NCBI RefSeq assembly: GCF_025336485.1
Contig: NZ_JAODAB010000024.1
Span: 30,924-94,923 of the forward strand
DNA from: Pseudomonas citri
GTDB taxonomy: Bacteria > Pseudomonadota > Gammaproteobacteria > Pseudomonadales > Pseudomonadaceae
DNA: 64,000 nt
Direction: 5' to 3'
The position numbers and the translations under genes are program-made. The notes beneath the pieces are model-generated. The model saw nothing but the letters and a program-made list of their open reading frames with translations, was not told the origin of the DNA and ran no database searches. Shown here one piece after another: positions 17,369 to 25,494 of this stretch. Position 1 is the stretch's first letter; every line of letters begins with the position of its first letter.

Positions 17369-18436
17369 ATGAAACAGCTTTTCCTGGCATCACTGTTAGG
17401 CTCGACCATCGCCATGTGCACCGCCGCCATGGCCGCTGATACCGATTTGAAAGCGCTGGAAACCGCCGCGAAAGCGGAAGGCGCCGTCAACAGCGTCGGC
17501 ATGCCCGATGACTGGGCGAACTGGAAAGGCACCTGGGAGGACCTGGCGAAAAACTACGGTTTGAAACACATCGACACCGACATGAGTTCGGCCCAGGAAA
17601 TCGCCAAGTTCGCCGCCGAGAAAGACAACGCCAGCGCCGACATCGGCGACGTCGGCGCGGCTTTCGGCCCGATCGCGGTCAAGCAGGGCGTGGTGCAACC
17701 CTACAAGCCAAGCACCTGGGAGCAGGTTCCGGCCTGGGCCAAGGACAAGGACGGCAACTGGGCCCTGGCCTACACCGGCACCATCGCGTTCATCGTCAAC
17801 AAGAAGCTGCTGCACGGTTCCGACGTGCCGACCAAATGGGCCGACCTCAAGAGCGGCAAGTACAAGGTTTCCATCGGTGACGTGAGCACCGCGGCCCAGG
17901 CGGCCAACGGCGTACTGGCCGCGGCCTTGGCCAACGGCGGCGACGAGAAGAACCTGCAACCGGCGTTGTTGATGTTTGCCGAGATCGCCAAGCAAGGACG
18001 CCTGTCCATGGCCAACCCGACCATCGCCACCATGGAAAAAGGCGAAGTCGAAGTGGGTGTGGTCTGGGATTTCAACGGCCTGAGCTACAAGGCCAAGATG
18101 GCCAACCCGGATGACTACGTCGTGCTGATTCCGTCCGACGGCTCGGTGATCTCCGGCTACACCACGATCATCAACAAGTACGCCAAGCACCCGAACGCCG
18201 CCAAGCTGACTCGCGAGTACATTTTCAGCGACGCCGGCCAGATCAACCTGGCCAAGGGCAATGCACGGCCGATCCGCGCCGAGCACCTGACCCTGCCGGA
18301 AGACGTCAAGGCCAAGCTGCTGCCGAACGAGCAGTACAAGAAGGTAACGCCGATCAAGGATGCCGATGCGTGGGAGAAGACGTCCAAGGCGTTGCCGCAG
18401 AAGTGGCAGGAAGAAGTGATCATCAACATGCAGTGA
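17369..18436 (+). CDS. ABC transporter periplasmic substrate-binding protein
   Basis: 355 residues with a signal peptide (MKQLFLASLLGSTIAMCTAAMAA, cleavage near AMA-AD). Type II binding-protein fold of the iron/thiamine/2-aminoethylphosphonate class: SVGMPDDWANWKGTWEDLAKNYG, then FGPIAVKQGVVQPYKP, then WALAYTGTIAFIVNKK. First gene of the importer operon (binding protein, phosphohydrolase, two permeases, ATPase). The ligand cannot be read from the sequence; the regulator type and the neighbouring hydrolases point to a phosphorus compound. A 212-bp gap holding a REP pair separates it from the next gene, which may set up high binding-protein expression. Confidence 0.9.
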   Translation: MKQLFLASLLGSTIAMCTAAMAADTDLKALETAAKAEGAVNSVGMPDDWANWKGTWEDLAKNYGLKHIDTDMSSAQEIAKFAAEKDNASADIGDVGAAFGPIAVKQGVVQPYKPSTWEQVPAWAKDKDGNWALAYTGTIAFIVNKKLLHGSDVPTKWADLKSGKYKVSIGDVSTAAQAANGVLAAALANGGDEKNLQPALLMFAEIAKQGRLSMANPTIATMEKGEVEVGVVWDFNGLSYKAKMANPDDYVVLIPSDGSVISGYTTIINKYAKHPNAAKLTREYIFSDAGQINLAKGNARPIRAEHLTLPEDVKAKLLPNEQYKKVTPIKDADAWEKTSKALPQKWQEEVIINMQ

Positions 18437-18490
18437 GGCGTCAGCTCCCGCTCGGATAGCCATTGGAGATCCAACAGCGGGAGCCAGACC

Positions 18491-18579
18491 TGTGGGAGCA
18501 AAGCTTGCTCGCGATGCCGGCGACTCGGTGTAACTTCGGACCGTGTCATCGTTTATCGCGAGCAAGCTTTGCTCCCACA
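18491..18579. repeat. REP pair (REPIN) inside the transporter operon
   Basis: TGTGGGAGCAAAGCTTGCTC... (18491-18514) and its near-perfect inverted copy (18556-18579) are separated by 41 bp. The position after the binding-protein gene is the classic place for a REP to stabilise that segment of mRNA. Confidence 0.9.
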
Positions 18580-18648
18580 GAAGCTTGCTTCCATCTCGCT
18601 ACCTGATGAATCCGAGTTTTCTGGTATTTACCCGGAGTCCCGCTCCCC

Positions 18649-19455
18649 ATGAAGCACAACGTCATCCTGGTCATCCTCGACGGCCTCAACTACGAAGTCG
18701 CCCGGCATGCCATGGGACATTTGCAGGCGTATGTCGGCGCAGGACGCGCGGCGCTCTACTCACTGGAATGTGAACTGCCGGCCCTGTCCCGTCCGCTCTA
18801 CGAATGCATCCTCACCGGCGTCGCGCCCCTCGACAGCGGGATCGTGCACAACAACGTTTCGCGCCTGTCGAACCAGCGCAGTATTTTCCATTACGCCACT
18901 GAAGCCGGCTTGACCACAGCGGCAGCGGCGTATCACTGGGTCAGCGAGCTCTACAACGTTTCACCGTTCGAGGCCAGTCGCGATCGTCACACCGACAACC
19001 CCGCCCTGCCGATTCAACATGGGCATTTCTACTGGAATGACCACTACCCCGATTCGCACGTGCTCGCCGACGCCGAACACCTGCGCCTGCGCCACCGGCC
19101 GAATTTCCTGCTGGTGCATCCGATGAACATCGACGATGCCGGCCACAAGCACGGCCTCGACACCCCGCAATACCGCAACAGCGCCCGCTCGGCCGACATC
19201 CTCCTGGCGAACTACCTGCAAGCCTGGCTCGACGCCGGCTACCAAGTGCTGGTGACATCCGACCACGGCATGAACAACGACCGCTCCCACAATGGCCTGC
19301 TGACCGAAGAGCGCGAAGTGCCATTGTTTGTCCTGGGCGACGGCTTCAGCCTCGACCCCGGCGCGACGCCTCGCCAGACCGAACTGTGCGGCACCGTCTG
19401 CCAGTTGCTCGGCGTCGACCACGACAAACCCTATTGCCCGGAGTTGCTCAAGTGA
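18649..19455 (+). CDS. Alkaline-phosphatase-superfamily hydrolase (nucleotide pyrophosphatase/phosphodiesterase-like)
   Basis: 268 residues, no signal peptide, so cytoplasmic. The fold signature is visible: first metal motif VILVILDGLNYE (Asp11), nucleophile region LPALSRPLYECILTG (Ser47 where many relatives have Thr), then HPMNIDDAGHKHG and TSDHGMNND for the remaining metal ligands. Probably a phosphodiesterase or phosphonate/phosphate-ester hydrolase acting on the substrate brought in by the ABC system. The stop overlaps the next start by 4 bp (GTGA). Confidence 0.85.
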   Translation: MKHNVILVILDGLNYEVARHAMGHLQAYVGAGRAALYSLECELPALSRPLYECILTGVAPLDSGIVHNNVSRLSNQRSIFHYATEAGLTTAAAAYHWVSELYNVSPFEASRDRHTDNPALPIQHGHFYWNDHYPDSHVLADAEHLRLRHRPNFLLVHPMNIDDAGHKHGLDTPQYRNSARSADILLANYLQAWLDAGYQVLVTSDHGMNNDRSHNGLLTEEREVPLFVLGDGFSLDPGATPRQTELCGTVCQLLGVDHDKPYCPELLK

Positions 19456-20297
19456 ACGCCATGACGCGCGGCAAATGGCTGGCAGCCTTGTGCCTGGTGC
19501 CCTTCGCGATTTTCTTCATCGTGTTCCAGATCGCCCCGCTGCTCTGGGTGCTGGTCAACAGCCTGGAATCGGAGGAGTTCGGCTGGGGCCTGGCCAACTT
19601 CAGCAAGATCTTCAGCTCCAGATTCTATGTGCAGGCCATCCAGCACAGCCTGGAGATCAGCTTCTGGTCCAGCGTGTTCGGCATCGTCATCGCCGTGCTC
19701 GGCAGCTATTCGCTGCGCCGTGTGGATTCGCGGCTGCGTAACTTCGTCAACGCCTTCGCCAACATGACCAGCAACTTCGCCGGCGTGCCCCTGGCCTTCG
19801 CCTTCATCATCCTGCTGGGGTTCAACGGCAGCATCACGATCATGCTCAAGCAGGCCGGGATCATCGAGGACTTCAACCTGTACTCGGAAACCGGCCTGAT
19901 CATTCTCTACACGTACTTCCAGATTCCCCTCGGTGTGTTGCTGCTCTACCCGGCCTTCGACGCCCTGCGCGAGGACTGGCGCGAGTCCGCCGCACTGCTG
20001 GGCGCCAGCGGTTGGCAGTTCTGGCGGCACATCGGCCTGCCGGTGCTGACCCCGGCGCTGCTGGGCACTTTCGTGATCCTGCTAGCCAATGCCCTCGGCG
20101 CCTACGCCACGGTGTACGCGCTGACCACCGGCAATTTCAACGTGCTGCCGATTCGCATCGCCGCCATGGTTTCCGGCGATATCTCCCTGGACCCGAACAT
20201 GGCCAGCGCCCTGGCCGTAGTCCTCGTGGCGTTGATGACCCTGGTCACCGTCGTCCATCAGTTGCTGCTCAAGAGGAGTTACCATGTCTCGCGCTGA
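19452..20297 (+). CDS. ABC transporter permease 1
   Basis: 281 residues. The GTG at 19452 overlaps the previous stop; an ATG at 19461 is an alternative. Six hydrophobic segments, starting with WLAALCLVPFAIFFIVFQIAPLLW. The ATPase-coupling EAA loop is ESAALLGASGWQFWRHIGLPVL (about residues 178-199). Overlaps the second permease by 14 bp. Confidence 0.9.
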   Translation: MNAMTRGKWLAALCLVPFAIFFIVFQIAPLLWVLVNSLESEEFGWGLANFSKIFSSRFYVQAIQHSLEISFWSSVFGIVIAVLGSYSLRRVDSRLRNFVNAFANMTSNFAGVPLAFAFIILLGFNGSITIMLKQAGIIEDFNLYSETGLIILYTYFQIPLGVLLLYPAFDALREDWRESAALLGASGWQFWRHIGLPVLTPALLGTFVILLANALGAYATVYALTTGNFNVLPIRIAAMVSGDISLDPNMASALAVVLVALMTLVTVVHQLLLKRSYHVSR

Positions 20298-21084
20298 ATC
20301 GAGCCCTGTCGGGCTCTATCATCGGGCAGTGGTGTACCTGCTGTTCGCCATCCTGCTGCTGCCGCTGGCCGGCACGCTGATCTACTCCATCGCCAGCAGT
20401 TGGTCGGCCACCGTGCTGCCCGCCGGCTTCACGTTCAAATGGTACGTGCAGTTGTGGAGCGACCCGCGCTTTCTCAGTGCCTTCGGCCAGTCGCTGCTGG
20501 TCTGCGTCGGCGCATTGGTGCTCTCGGTGGTGCTGATCCTGCCGCTGCTGTTCGTGGTGCATTACCACTTTCCCAAGCTCGATGCGCTGATGAACATCCT
20601 CATCCTGCTGCCCTTCGCGGTGCCGCCGGTGGTGTCGTCGGTGGGGCTGTTGCAACTGTATGGCTCCGGGCCGCTGGCGATGGTCGGCACGCCGTGGATC
20701 CTGATCGGCTGCTACTTCACCGTCGCCCTGCCGTTCATGTACCGGGCCATCACCAACAACCTGCAAGCCATCAACCTGCGCGACCTGATGGACGCCGCCC
20801 AACTGCTCGGCGCCAGTACCTTTCAGGCGGCCTTGCTGGTGGTACTGCCGAACCTGCGCAAGGGCTTGATGGTGGCGCTGCTGCTGTCGTTCTCGTTCCT
20901 TTTCGGCGAATTCGTATTTGCCAACATCCTCGTCGGCACCCGCTATGAAACCTTGCAGGTGTACCTGAACAACATGCGCAACAGCAGCGGCCACTTCACC
21001 AGCGCGCTGGTGATTTCCTACTTTTTCTTCGTACTGGTCCTGACCTGGGCGGCCAACATCTTGAACAAGGACAAAAGCCAATGA
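20284..21084 (+). CDS. ABC transporter permease 2
   Basis: 266 residues with six hydrophobic segments. The EAA loop is DLMDAAQLLGASTFQAALLVVLP (about residues 162-184). Forms the membrane channel with permease 1. The stop overlaps the ATPase start (ATGA). Confidence 0.9.
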   Translation: MSRAESSPVGLYHRAVVYLLFAILLLPLAGTLIYSIASSWSATVLPAGFTFKWYVQLWSDPRFLSAFGQSLLVCVGALVLSVVLILPLLFVVHYHFPKLDALMNILILLPFAVPPVVSSVGLLQLYGSGPLAMVGTPWILIGCYFTVALPFMYRAITNNLQAINLRDLMDAAQLLGASTFQAALLVVLPNLRKGLMVALLLSFSFLFGEFVFANILVGTRYETLQVYLNNMRNSSGHFTSALVISYFFFVLVLTWAANILNKDKSQ

Positions 21085-22070
21085 GCTACGTCAGCGTCCA
21101 ACACCTGCAAAAAAGCTATGCCGGCACGCCGGTGTTCAGCGACATCCAATGCGAAATCGGCAAGGGCGAGTTCGTCACCCTGCTCGGCCCTTCCGGCTGC
21201 GGCAAGTCCACGCTGCTGCGCTGCATCGCCGGCCTGACGCCCGTGGATGCCGGCAAGATCCTGCTGGACGGCCAGGACATCGTTCCGTTAAGCCCGCAAA
21301 AGCGTGGGATCGGCATGGTGTTCCAGAGCTACGCGCTGTTCCCGAACATGACCGTGGAACAGAACGTGGCGTTCGGCCTGCGCATGCAAAAGATCCAGGC
21401 CGACGACAGCCGCCAGCGGGTAGCGGAAATCCTCCGGCTGGTGGAGTTGCACGACTTTGCCACCCGCTACCCCCACCAACTTTCCGGCGGTCAATGCCAG
21501 CGCGTCGCCCTCGCCCGCTCCCTGGTCACTCGGCCACGCCTGTTGCTGCTGGACGAGCCACTGTCGGCCCTGGATGCGCGGATTCGCAAGCACCTGCGCG
21601 AACAGATCCGTCAGATCCAGCGCGAACTGGGCCTAACCACGATCTTCGTCACACACGACCAGGAAGAAGCGCTGACCATGTCCGATCGGATTTTCCTGAT
21701 GAACCAGGGAAAGATCGTACAAAGCGGCGATGCCGAAACCCTTTACACGGCACCGGTGGACATCTTTGCCGCCGGTTTCATCGGCAACTACAACCTGCTG
21801 GACGCCGACAGCGCCAGCCAACTGCTGCAACGGCCGGTGAACGGCCGCATCGCGATCCGCCCGGAAGCCATCGAACTGAGCCGCAGCGGTACACCCGACG
21901 CCCTGATCCGCAGCCACAGCCTGTTGGGCAACGTGATCCGCTACCGGGTCGAGGCCCGCGGCGTGGAATTGGTGGTGGATGTGCTCAATCGCTCAGCTGC
22001 CGACCTGCACCCTGACGGCGCACTGCTGTCACTTTCCATCGATCCGTCGGCGCTATGTGAAGTAGCTTGA
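21081..22070 (+). CDS. ABC transporter ATP-binding protein
   Basis: 329 residues. Walker A GPSGCGKST (36-44), signature LSGGQCQRVALARSL, Walker B LLLLDEPLSALD, H-loop VTHDQEEA. A C-terminal regulatory extension of the TOBE type follows (IAIRPEAIELSRSG). Powers the importer. The gene ends in CTATGTGAAGTAGCTTGA, which is repeated in tandem downstream. Confidence 0.93.
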   Translation: MSYVSVQHLQKSYAGTPVFSDIQCEIGKGEFVTLLGPSGCGKSTLLRCIAGLTPVDAGKILLDGQDIVPLSPQKRGIGMVFQSYALFPNMTVEQNVAFGLRMQKIQADDSRQRVAEILRLVELHDFATRYPHQLSGGQCQRVALARSLVTRPRLLLLDEPLSALDARIRKHLREQIRQIQRELGLTTIFVTHDQEEALTMSDRIFLMNQGKIVQSGDAETLYTAPVDIFAAGFIGNYNLLDADSASQLLQRPVNGRIAIRPEAIELSRSGTPDALIRSHSLLGNVIRYRVEARGVELVVDVLNRSAADLHPDGALLSLSIDPSALCEVA

Positions 22071-22132
22071 TGTGAAGTAGCTTGAGGCGAAGTGGCTTGA
22101 GGTGAAGTAGCGTGATGAGTGAGGTAGCCTGA
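22056..22132 (+). repeat. Tandem repeat copying the end of the ATPase gene
   Basis: Four 15-bp units (22056-22070, 22071-22085, 22086-22100, 22101-22115) of TGTGAAGTAGCTTGA with 0 to 3 changes, plus a fifth 17-bp degenerate unit to 22132. The first unit contains the ATPase stop codon, so each copy repeats the last codons (Glu-Val-Ala-stop). Confidence 0.9.
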
Positions 22133-22178
22133 TGGCTTGGTTGATTTTGAAATTGATCCTGAAGAGAGAAGCGCGCTG

Positions 22179-22832
22179 ATGGCCCTGGCAATTTTTGATC
22201 TGGACGAAACCCTGATCCATGGCGACTGCGCCACCCTCTGGAGCGAGCAGATGGGGCGCCTGGGCTGGGTCGATCCCGAATCGTTCATGCAGCGCAACAA
22301 CGCGCTGATGGACGCCTACAGCCACGGCAAGCTGCGCATGGAAGAATACATGGACTTCAGCCTCGAGCCGATGATCGGCCGCACCCCGGAAGAGATCGAG
22401 CACCTGGTGACGCCATGGGTCGAGGACTTCATCGAACCGATCATCTTCAGCGATGCCACCAAGGCCATCGCCGAACATCGCAAGGCCGGCGACCGCATCC
22501 TGGTGATCTCGGCCTCGGGTACGCACCTGGTCGGGCCGATTGCCGCACGCCTGGGGATCGATGAAATCCTGGCGATCGACCTCGAAGTGGCCCATGGCGT
22601 GTACAGCGGCAAGACCGTCGGCACCCTGACCTACCGCGAAGGCAAGATCGCGCGACTGCTGGACTGGTTGGACGCCGAGGAAGAAAACCTTGAAGGGGCG
22701 AGTTTTTACTCCGATTCGCGCAACGACTTGCCGTTGTTGCAGCGAGTGGATCATCCCCACGTGGTGAATCCGGATCCGGTATTGAAAGCCCATGCCGAAC
22801 TGGCCGGGTGGCCGATTCATAGCTGGATATAA
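22179..22832 (+). CDS. HAD-IB family phosphatase (SerB-like)
   Basis: 217 residues. Motif I FDLDETLIHGD (Asp8/Asp10), motif II VISASGTH, and motif IV YSDSRNDLPLL of the phosphoserine-phosphatase/HAD-IB group, with a helical cap between (about 15-85). Cytoplasmic phosphomonoesterase, substrate unknown. It lies 108 bp after the importer ATPase on the same strand and may finish the dephosphorylation begun by the alkaline-phosphatase-fold enzyme. The ATG at 22179 is preceded by GAAGAGAG. Confidence 0.88.
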   Translation: MALAIFDLDETLIHGDCATLWSEQMGRLGWVDPESFMQRNNALMDAYSHGKLRMEEYMDFSLEPMIGRTPEEIEHLVTPWVEDFIEPIIFSDATKAIAEHRKAGDRILVISASGTHLVGPIAARLGIDEILAIDLEVAHGVYSGKTVGTLTYREGKIARLLDWLDAEEENLEGASFYSDSRNDLPLLQRVDHPHVVNPDPVLKAHAELAGWPIHSWI

Positions 22833-22844
22833 GTGCCCACGGTT

Positions 22845-23630
22845 TCAGCCCAGCAGCAGCCACAAGCTCCAGCCCAACAACAGCAAACCGCAGAGACGAC
22901 TGAGCCAGAGTCCCTGCGGCAGGCTTTTTTCCAGCAGGATGAAAGCAGCGATCACCGCCACCCAGAACAGGTTCATCACACCGACCACGAACAGCAAGCC
23001 CATCAGGGCCCAGCAGCAGCCCACACAGTAGGCGCCATGGGCCAAGCCCATGCGCCAGCCACAGAGCACGTCGGGCCGCCAGTAGCTGAGCAGAAAATGC
23101 AACGGCCCGCGACAATGCTCAAGGCATGCCGCCTTGCTGGGCAGCCACTGATAGACACCGGCAACCATCAGCAGGCCGGCGCCCAGCGCGGTACTGCTGC
23201 TACGCATCCCCGGAAGCAGAGCGAGTTGCTCGAGCGCCCATTGCAGCACAGTGGCGACCAGGGCGAAGCCGACCCAGACCAGGCCATAGGCGCTACAGAA
23301 CAACAGCAGGGCCAAGTGTCGCTGCGGTGCCGGCATGCGCTTGCGCAGCATCTGCTGGTAGATCAACAACATGGGCAGGGTGCTCGGCAGCATCATGCCA
23401 AGCATCATCACCACCCACATGGTGAACATCAGCAGAGCATCGGCCAGGCTCCACGGCATGATCATGCCGCCCATGGCCGCATCCGCCATGCCACCCGGCG
23501 CACTCATGTCGCGAGCCATGCGCAGCAGCATCAGCCAGGCCAGGGCGGTCAGCGCGAGCAGGCAGAACAGGAGCAGCAACTGCTCTCTTGTCAGTCGCTT
23601 GCCCTGCGTCGCCGCCTGGGGCTCTGCCAT
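22845..23630 (-). CDS. DUF2182 integral membrane protein
   Basis: 261 residues, about seven hydrophobic helices. The family hallmark is the Met-rich MWVVMMLGMMLPSTLPMLL block, with the Cys-rich CVGCCWALMGLLFVVGVMNL near the C-terminus; together they suggest metal binding in the membrane. The start is 2 bp after the stop of the DUF1326 gene. These two families commonly occur as a pair and the job of the pair is not established. Confidence 0.85.
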   Translation of the reverse strand: MAEPQAATQGKRLTREQLLLLFCLLALTALAWLMLLRMARDMSAPGGMADAAMGGMIMPWSLADALLMFTMWVVMMLGMMLPSTLPMLLIYQQMLRKRMPAPQRHLALLLFCSAYGLVWVGFALVATVLQWALEQLALLPGMRSSSTALGAGLLMVAGVYQWLPSKAACLEHCRGPLHFLLSYWRPDVLCGWRMGLAHGAYCVGCCWALMGLLFVVGVMNLFWVAVIAAFILLEKSLPQGLWLSRLCGLLLLGWSLWLLLG

Positions 23631-23632
23631 CT

Positions 23633-24268
23633 TTACGGCTCTATGCCATGGCCGGTGAAGTGCACATGGGCGAGGTGGCTATGACTGCCTTGGGATTGCA
23701 GCTTGAGGGCTGAATGCGTCTGGTAGCTGCCGCTGGCCACTTCGGCCTCAAGGAACTCGAAGCCGTTGGGCAGAGACAGGCGGACTCGATGCGGGGAGCC
23801 ATCGACCGGGCTGCGGATCGGCTCGCCACTGGCCTGCAGCACGCCAGGAATGTCCAGGTGCGCCAACCGCTGATCGACGTCGATGGACAGGGTGATGGGC
23901 ACGAACTGCGGTTCGAACGCTTCACTCATGGTGGTGCTGAACACCTGGAACACGTTGGCCCCGGGGTCGCTTTCCAGGCCGGAGAGGATGGTCAGCAGAG
24001 CCTGGCGTTGCGTCTCGTCCGCGCGCTCATCGATGAACACCTGGCAACTGCCGTTGCCCTCATGGATGGCGCCCGGCCAGGCGAAAGTGGCGGCCCAGCA
24101 CAAGCCGTCCAGCGCTACTTGATTGAAATACCCGTGTTCCACTCGCATCGACGCCACCGCCTGGCAGTGACCATGGGTCGGTGGCGCATTGAATTGACAG
24201 GGGCAACCCCAATTGCAATTGCAGGCAATGAATTCGACGCCCTGCATGCGCCATTCGGCGATGGCCAT
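23633..24268 (-). CDS. DUF1326 domain protein
   Basis: 211 residues from the ATG at 24268, which has GAGG six bases upstream. The N-terminal CNCNWGCPCQFN motif (residues 15-26) supplies four Cys in a tight cluster, a probable metal or redox site. The rest is beta-rich (HVHFTGHGIEP at the C-terminus). Co-transcribed with the DUF2182 membrane protein. Function unknown. Confidence 0.85.
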   Translation of the reverse strand: MAIAEWRMQGVEFIACNCNWGCPCQFNAPPTHGHCQAVASMRVEHGYFNQVALDGLCWAATFAWPGAIHEGNGSCQVFIDERADETQRQALLTILSGLESDPGANVFQVFSTTMSEAFEPQFVPITLSIDVDQRLAHLDIPGVLQASGEPIRSPVDGSPHRVRLSLPNGFEFLEAEVASGSYQTHSALKLQSQGSHSHLAHVHFTGHGIEP

Positions 24269-24362
24269 GATCAACCTCTTCACCTGGCAGGTGAAATGAG
24301 AGCTGCGGTTATCCCCCCTCCATTAATTAACGCTAGCAGGGCGTGCCCATCGGAAATGGGCT

Positions 24363-24379
24363 GCCGACCAAAGGTCGGC
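24363..24379. terminator. Short hairpin before the DUF1326 gene
   Basis: GCCGACC-AAA-GGTCGGC (24363-24379), in the 158-bp gap between the quinone reductase stop and the DUF1326 start. It has no U-tract. Nothing else is seen in the gap. Confidence 0.35.
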
Positions 24380-24426
24380 TCACCAGCGCCTACACCGCTG
24401 CCACAGGTCGCCCATAACGGTCGAAA

Positions 24427-25389
24427 TCAGCTCAGGCTTTCATCGATCACCAGCACCAGCTTCCCGGACACCTGGTTGGTCGCCAGTTCCGCAAACGCCG
24501 CCTCGGCGTCCTCGATCGGGAACGTCCTGGCCAGTTGCGGGCTCAGGCGACCTTCGGCAAACAGCGGCCAGACCTGCTGGCTCAGTTCACTGAACAGGTC
24601 GGCCTTGAACTGCTCGTCACGGCCGCGCAGGGTCGACCCCAGCAGTTGCACACGCTTGGCCAATACCTGCGCCAGGTCCAGTTGGGTTTCCCGCCCGCCC
24701 ATCAGACCGATCAACACCCAGCGCCCGTCAACTGACAAAAGTTTCACGTTGAGCCTGGCGTAACTCGCGCCGACCGGATCGAGGATCACATCGAAAGGCC
24801 CGAAGTCCTTCAACCGTTCGATGTCTTCGGTGCGCACCACCCCACCCTGGGCGCCCAGGGCCTCGCAATAGGCCAGCCGCTCAGCCGAACCGACGCTGAC
24901 CCAGCAGGGGTTGCCGAACGCCTTGCACAGCTGGATCGCGGCCGAGCCGACGCCGCTGGCCCCGGCATGCAGCAGCACTTTTTCACCCGGCTTGAGCCCG
25001 GCCAGCTGAAACAGATTCAGCCACGCAGTGCTGTAGACCTCAGGCAGCGCGGCCGCCTCAGCCAGGGACAGGCCTTCGGGCACCGGCAACACATGCCGAC
25101 CGTCGACCACCACCTCCTCGGCCATTCCGCCCCCCGCCAGCAAGGCGCAAACCCGATCGCCCAACTGCCAGGAAGAACCCGGCCCGACCTCGCTGATCAC
25201 CCCGGAACACTCCAGTCCCAGCGCCTGGCTCGCACCGGGTGGCGGTGGATAGAGCCCGGCTTTTTGTAACAAATCGGCTCGATTCAACCCAGCGGCCGCC
25301 ACACGAATGCGAACTTGCCCGACATCACATCCCGGACTTGGCTCATCTGCCCATACCACTTGGCCTTCAACGCCTTGCAATGCTTTCAC
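24427..25389 (-). CDS. NAD(P)H quinone oxidoreductase, zinc-independent MDR family
   Basis: 320 residues. Medium-chain reductase fold: GroES-like N-terminal part (VRIRVAAAGLNRADLLQKAGLYPPPPG), then a Rossmann domain with LLHAGASGVGSAAIQLCKAFG as the nucleotide-binding turn. It lacks structural-zinc cysteines, as in the PIG3/QOR class. Likely two-electron reduction of quinones or quinone-like toxicants. Divergent from prc across 105 bp. Confidence 0.9.
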   Translation of the reverse strand: MKALQGVEGQVVWADEPSPGCDVGQVRIRVAAAGLNRADLLQKAGLYPPPPGASQALGLECSGVISEVGPGSSWQLGDRVCALLAGGGMAEEVVVDGRHVLPVPEGLSLAEAAALPEVYSTAWLNLFQLAGLKPGEKVLLHAGASGVGSAAIQLCKAFGNPCWVSVGSAERLAYCEALGAQGGVVRTEDIERLKDFGPFDVILDPVGASYARLNVKLLSVDGRWVLIGLMGGRETQLDLAQVLAKRVQLLGSTLRGRDEQFKADLFSELSQQVWPLFAEGRLSPQLARTFPIEDAEAAFAELATNQVSGKLVLVIDESLS

Positions 25390-25494
25390 GGTGCCTCCAT
25401 AGTGAGTCTTGACTGGGCCCGCTGCTTAACGCCGGGCTTTCTTGCATTATGCGCCCGGGTCACATGGACCCGGCGAATTCAAAGATGGCCTAAT

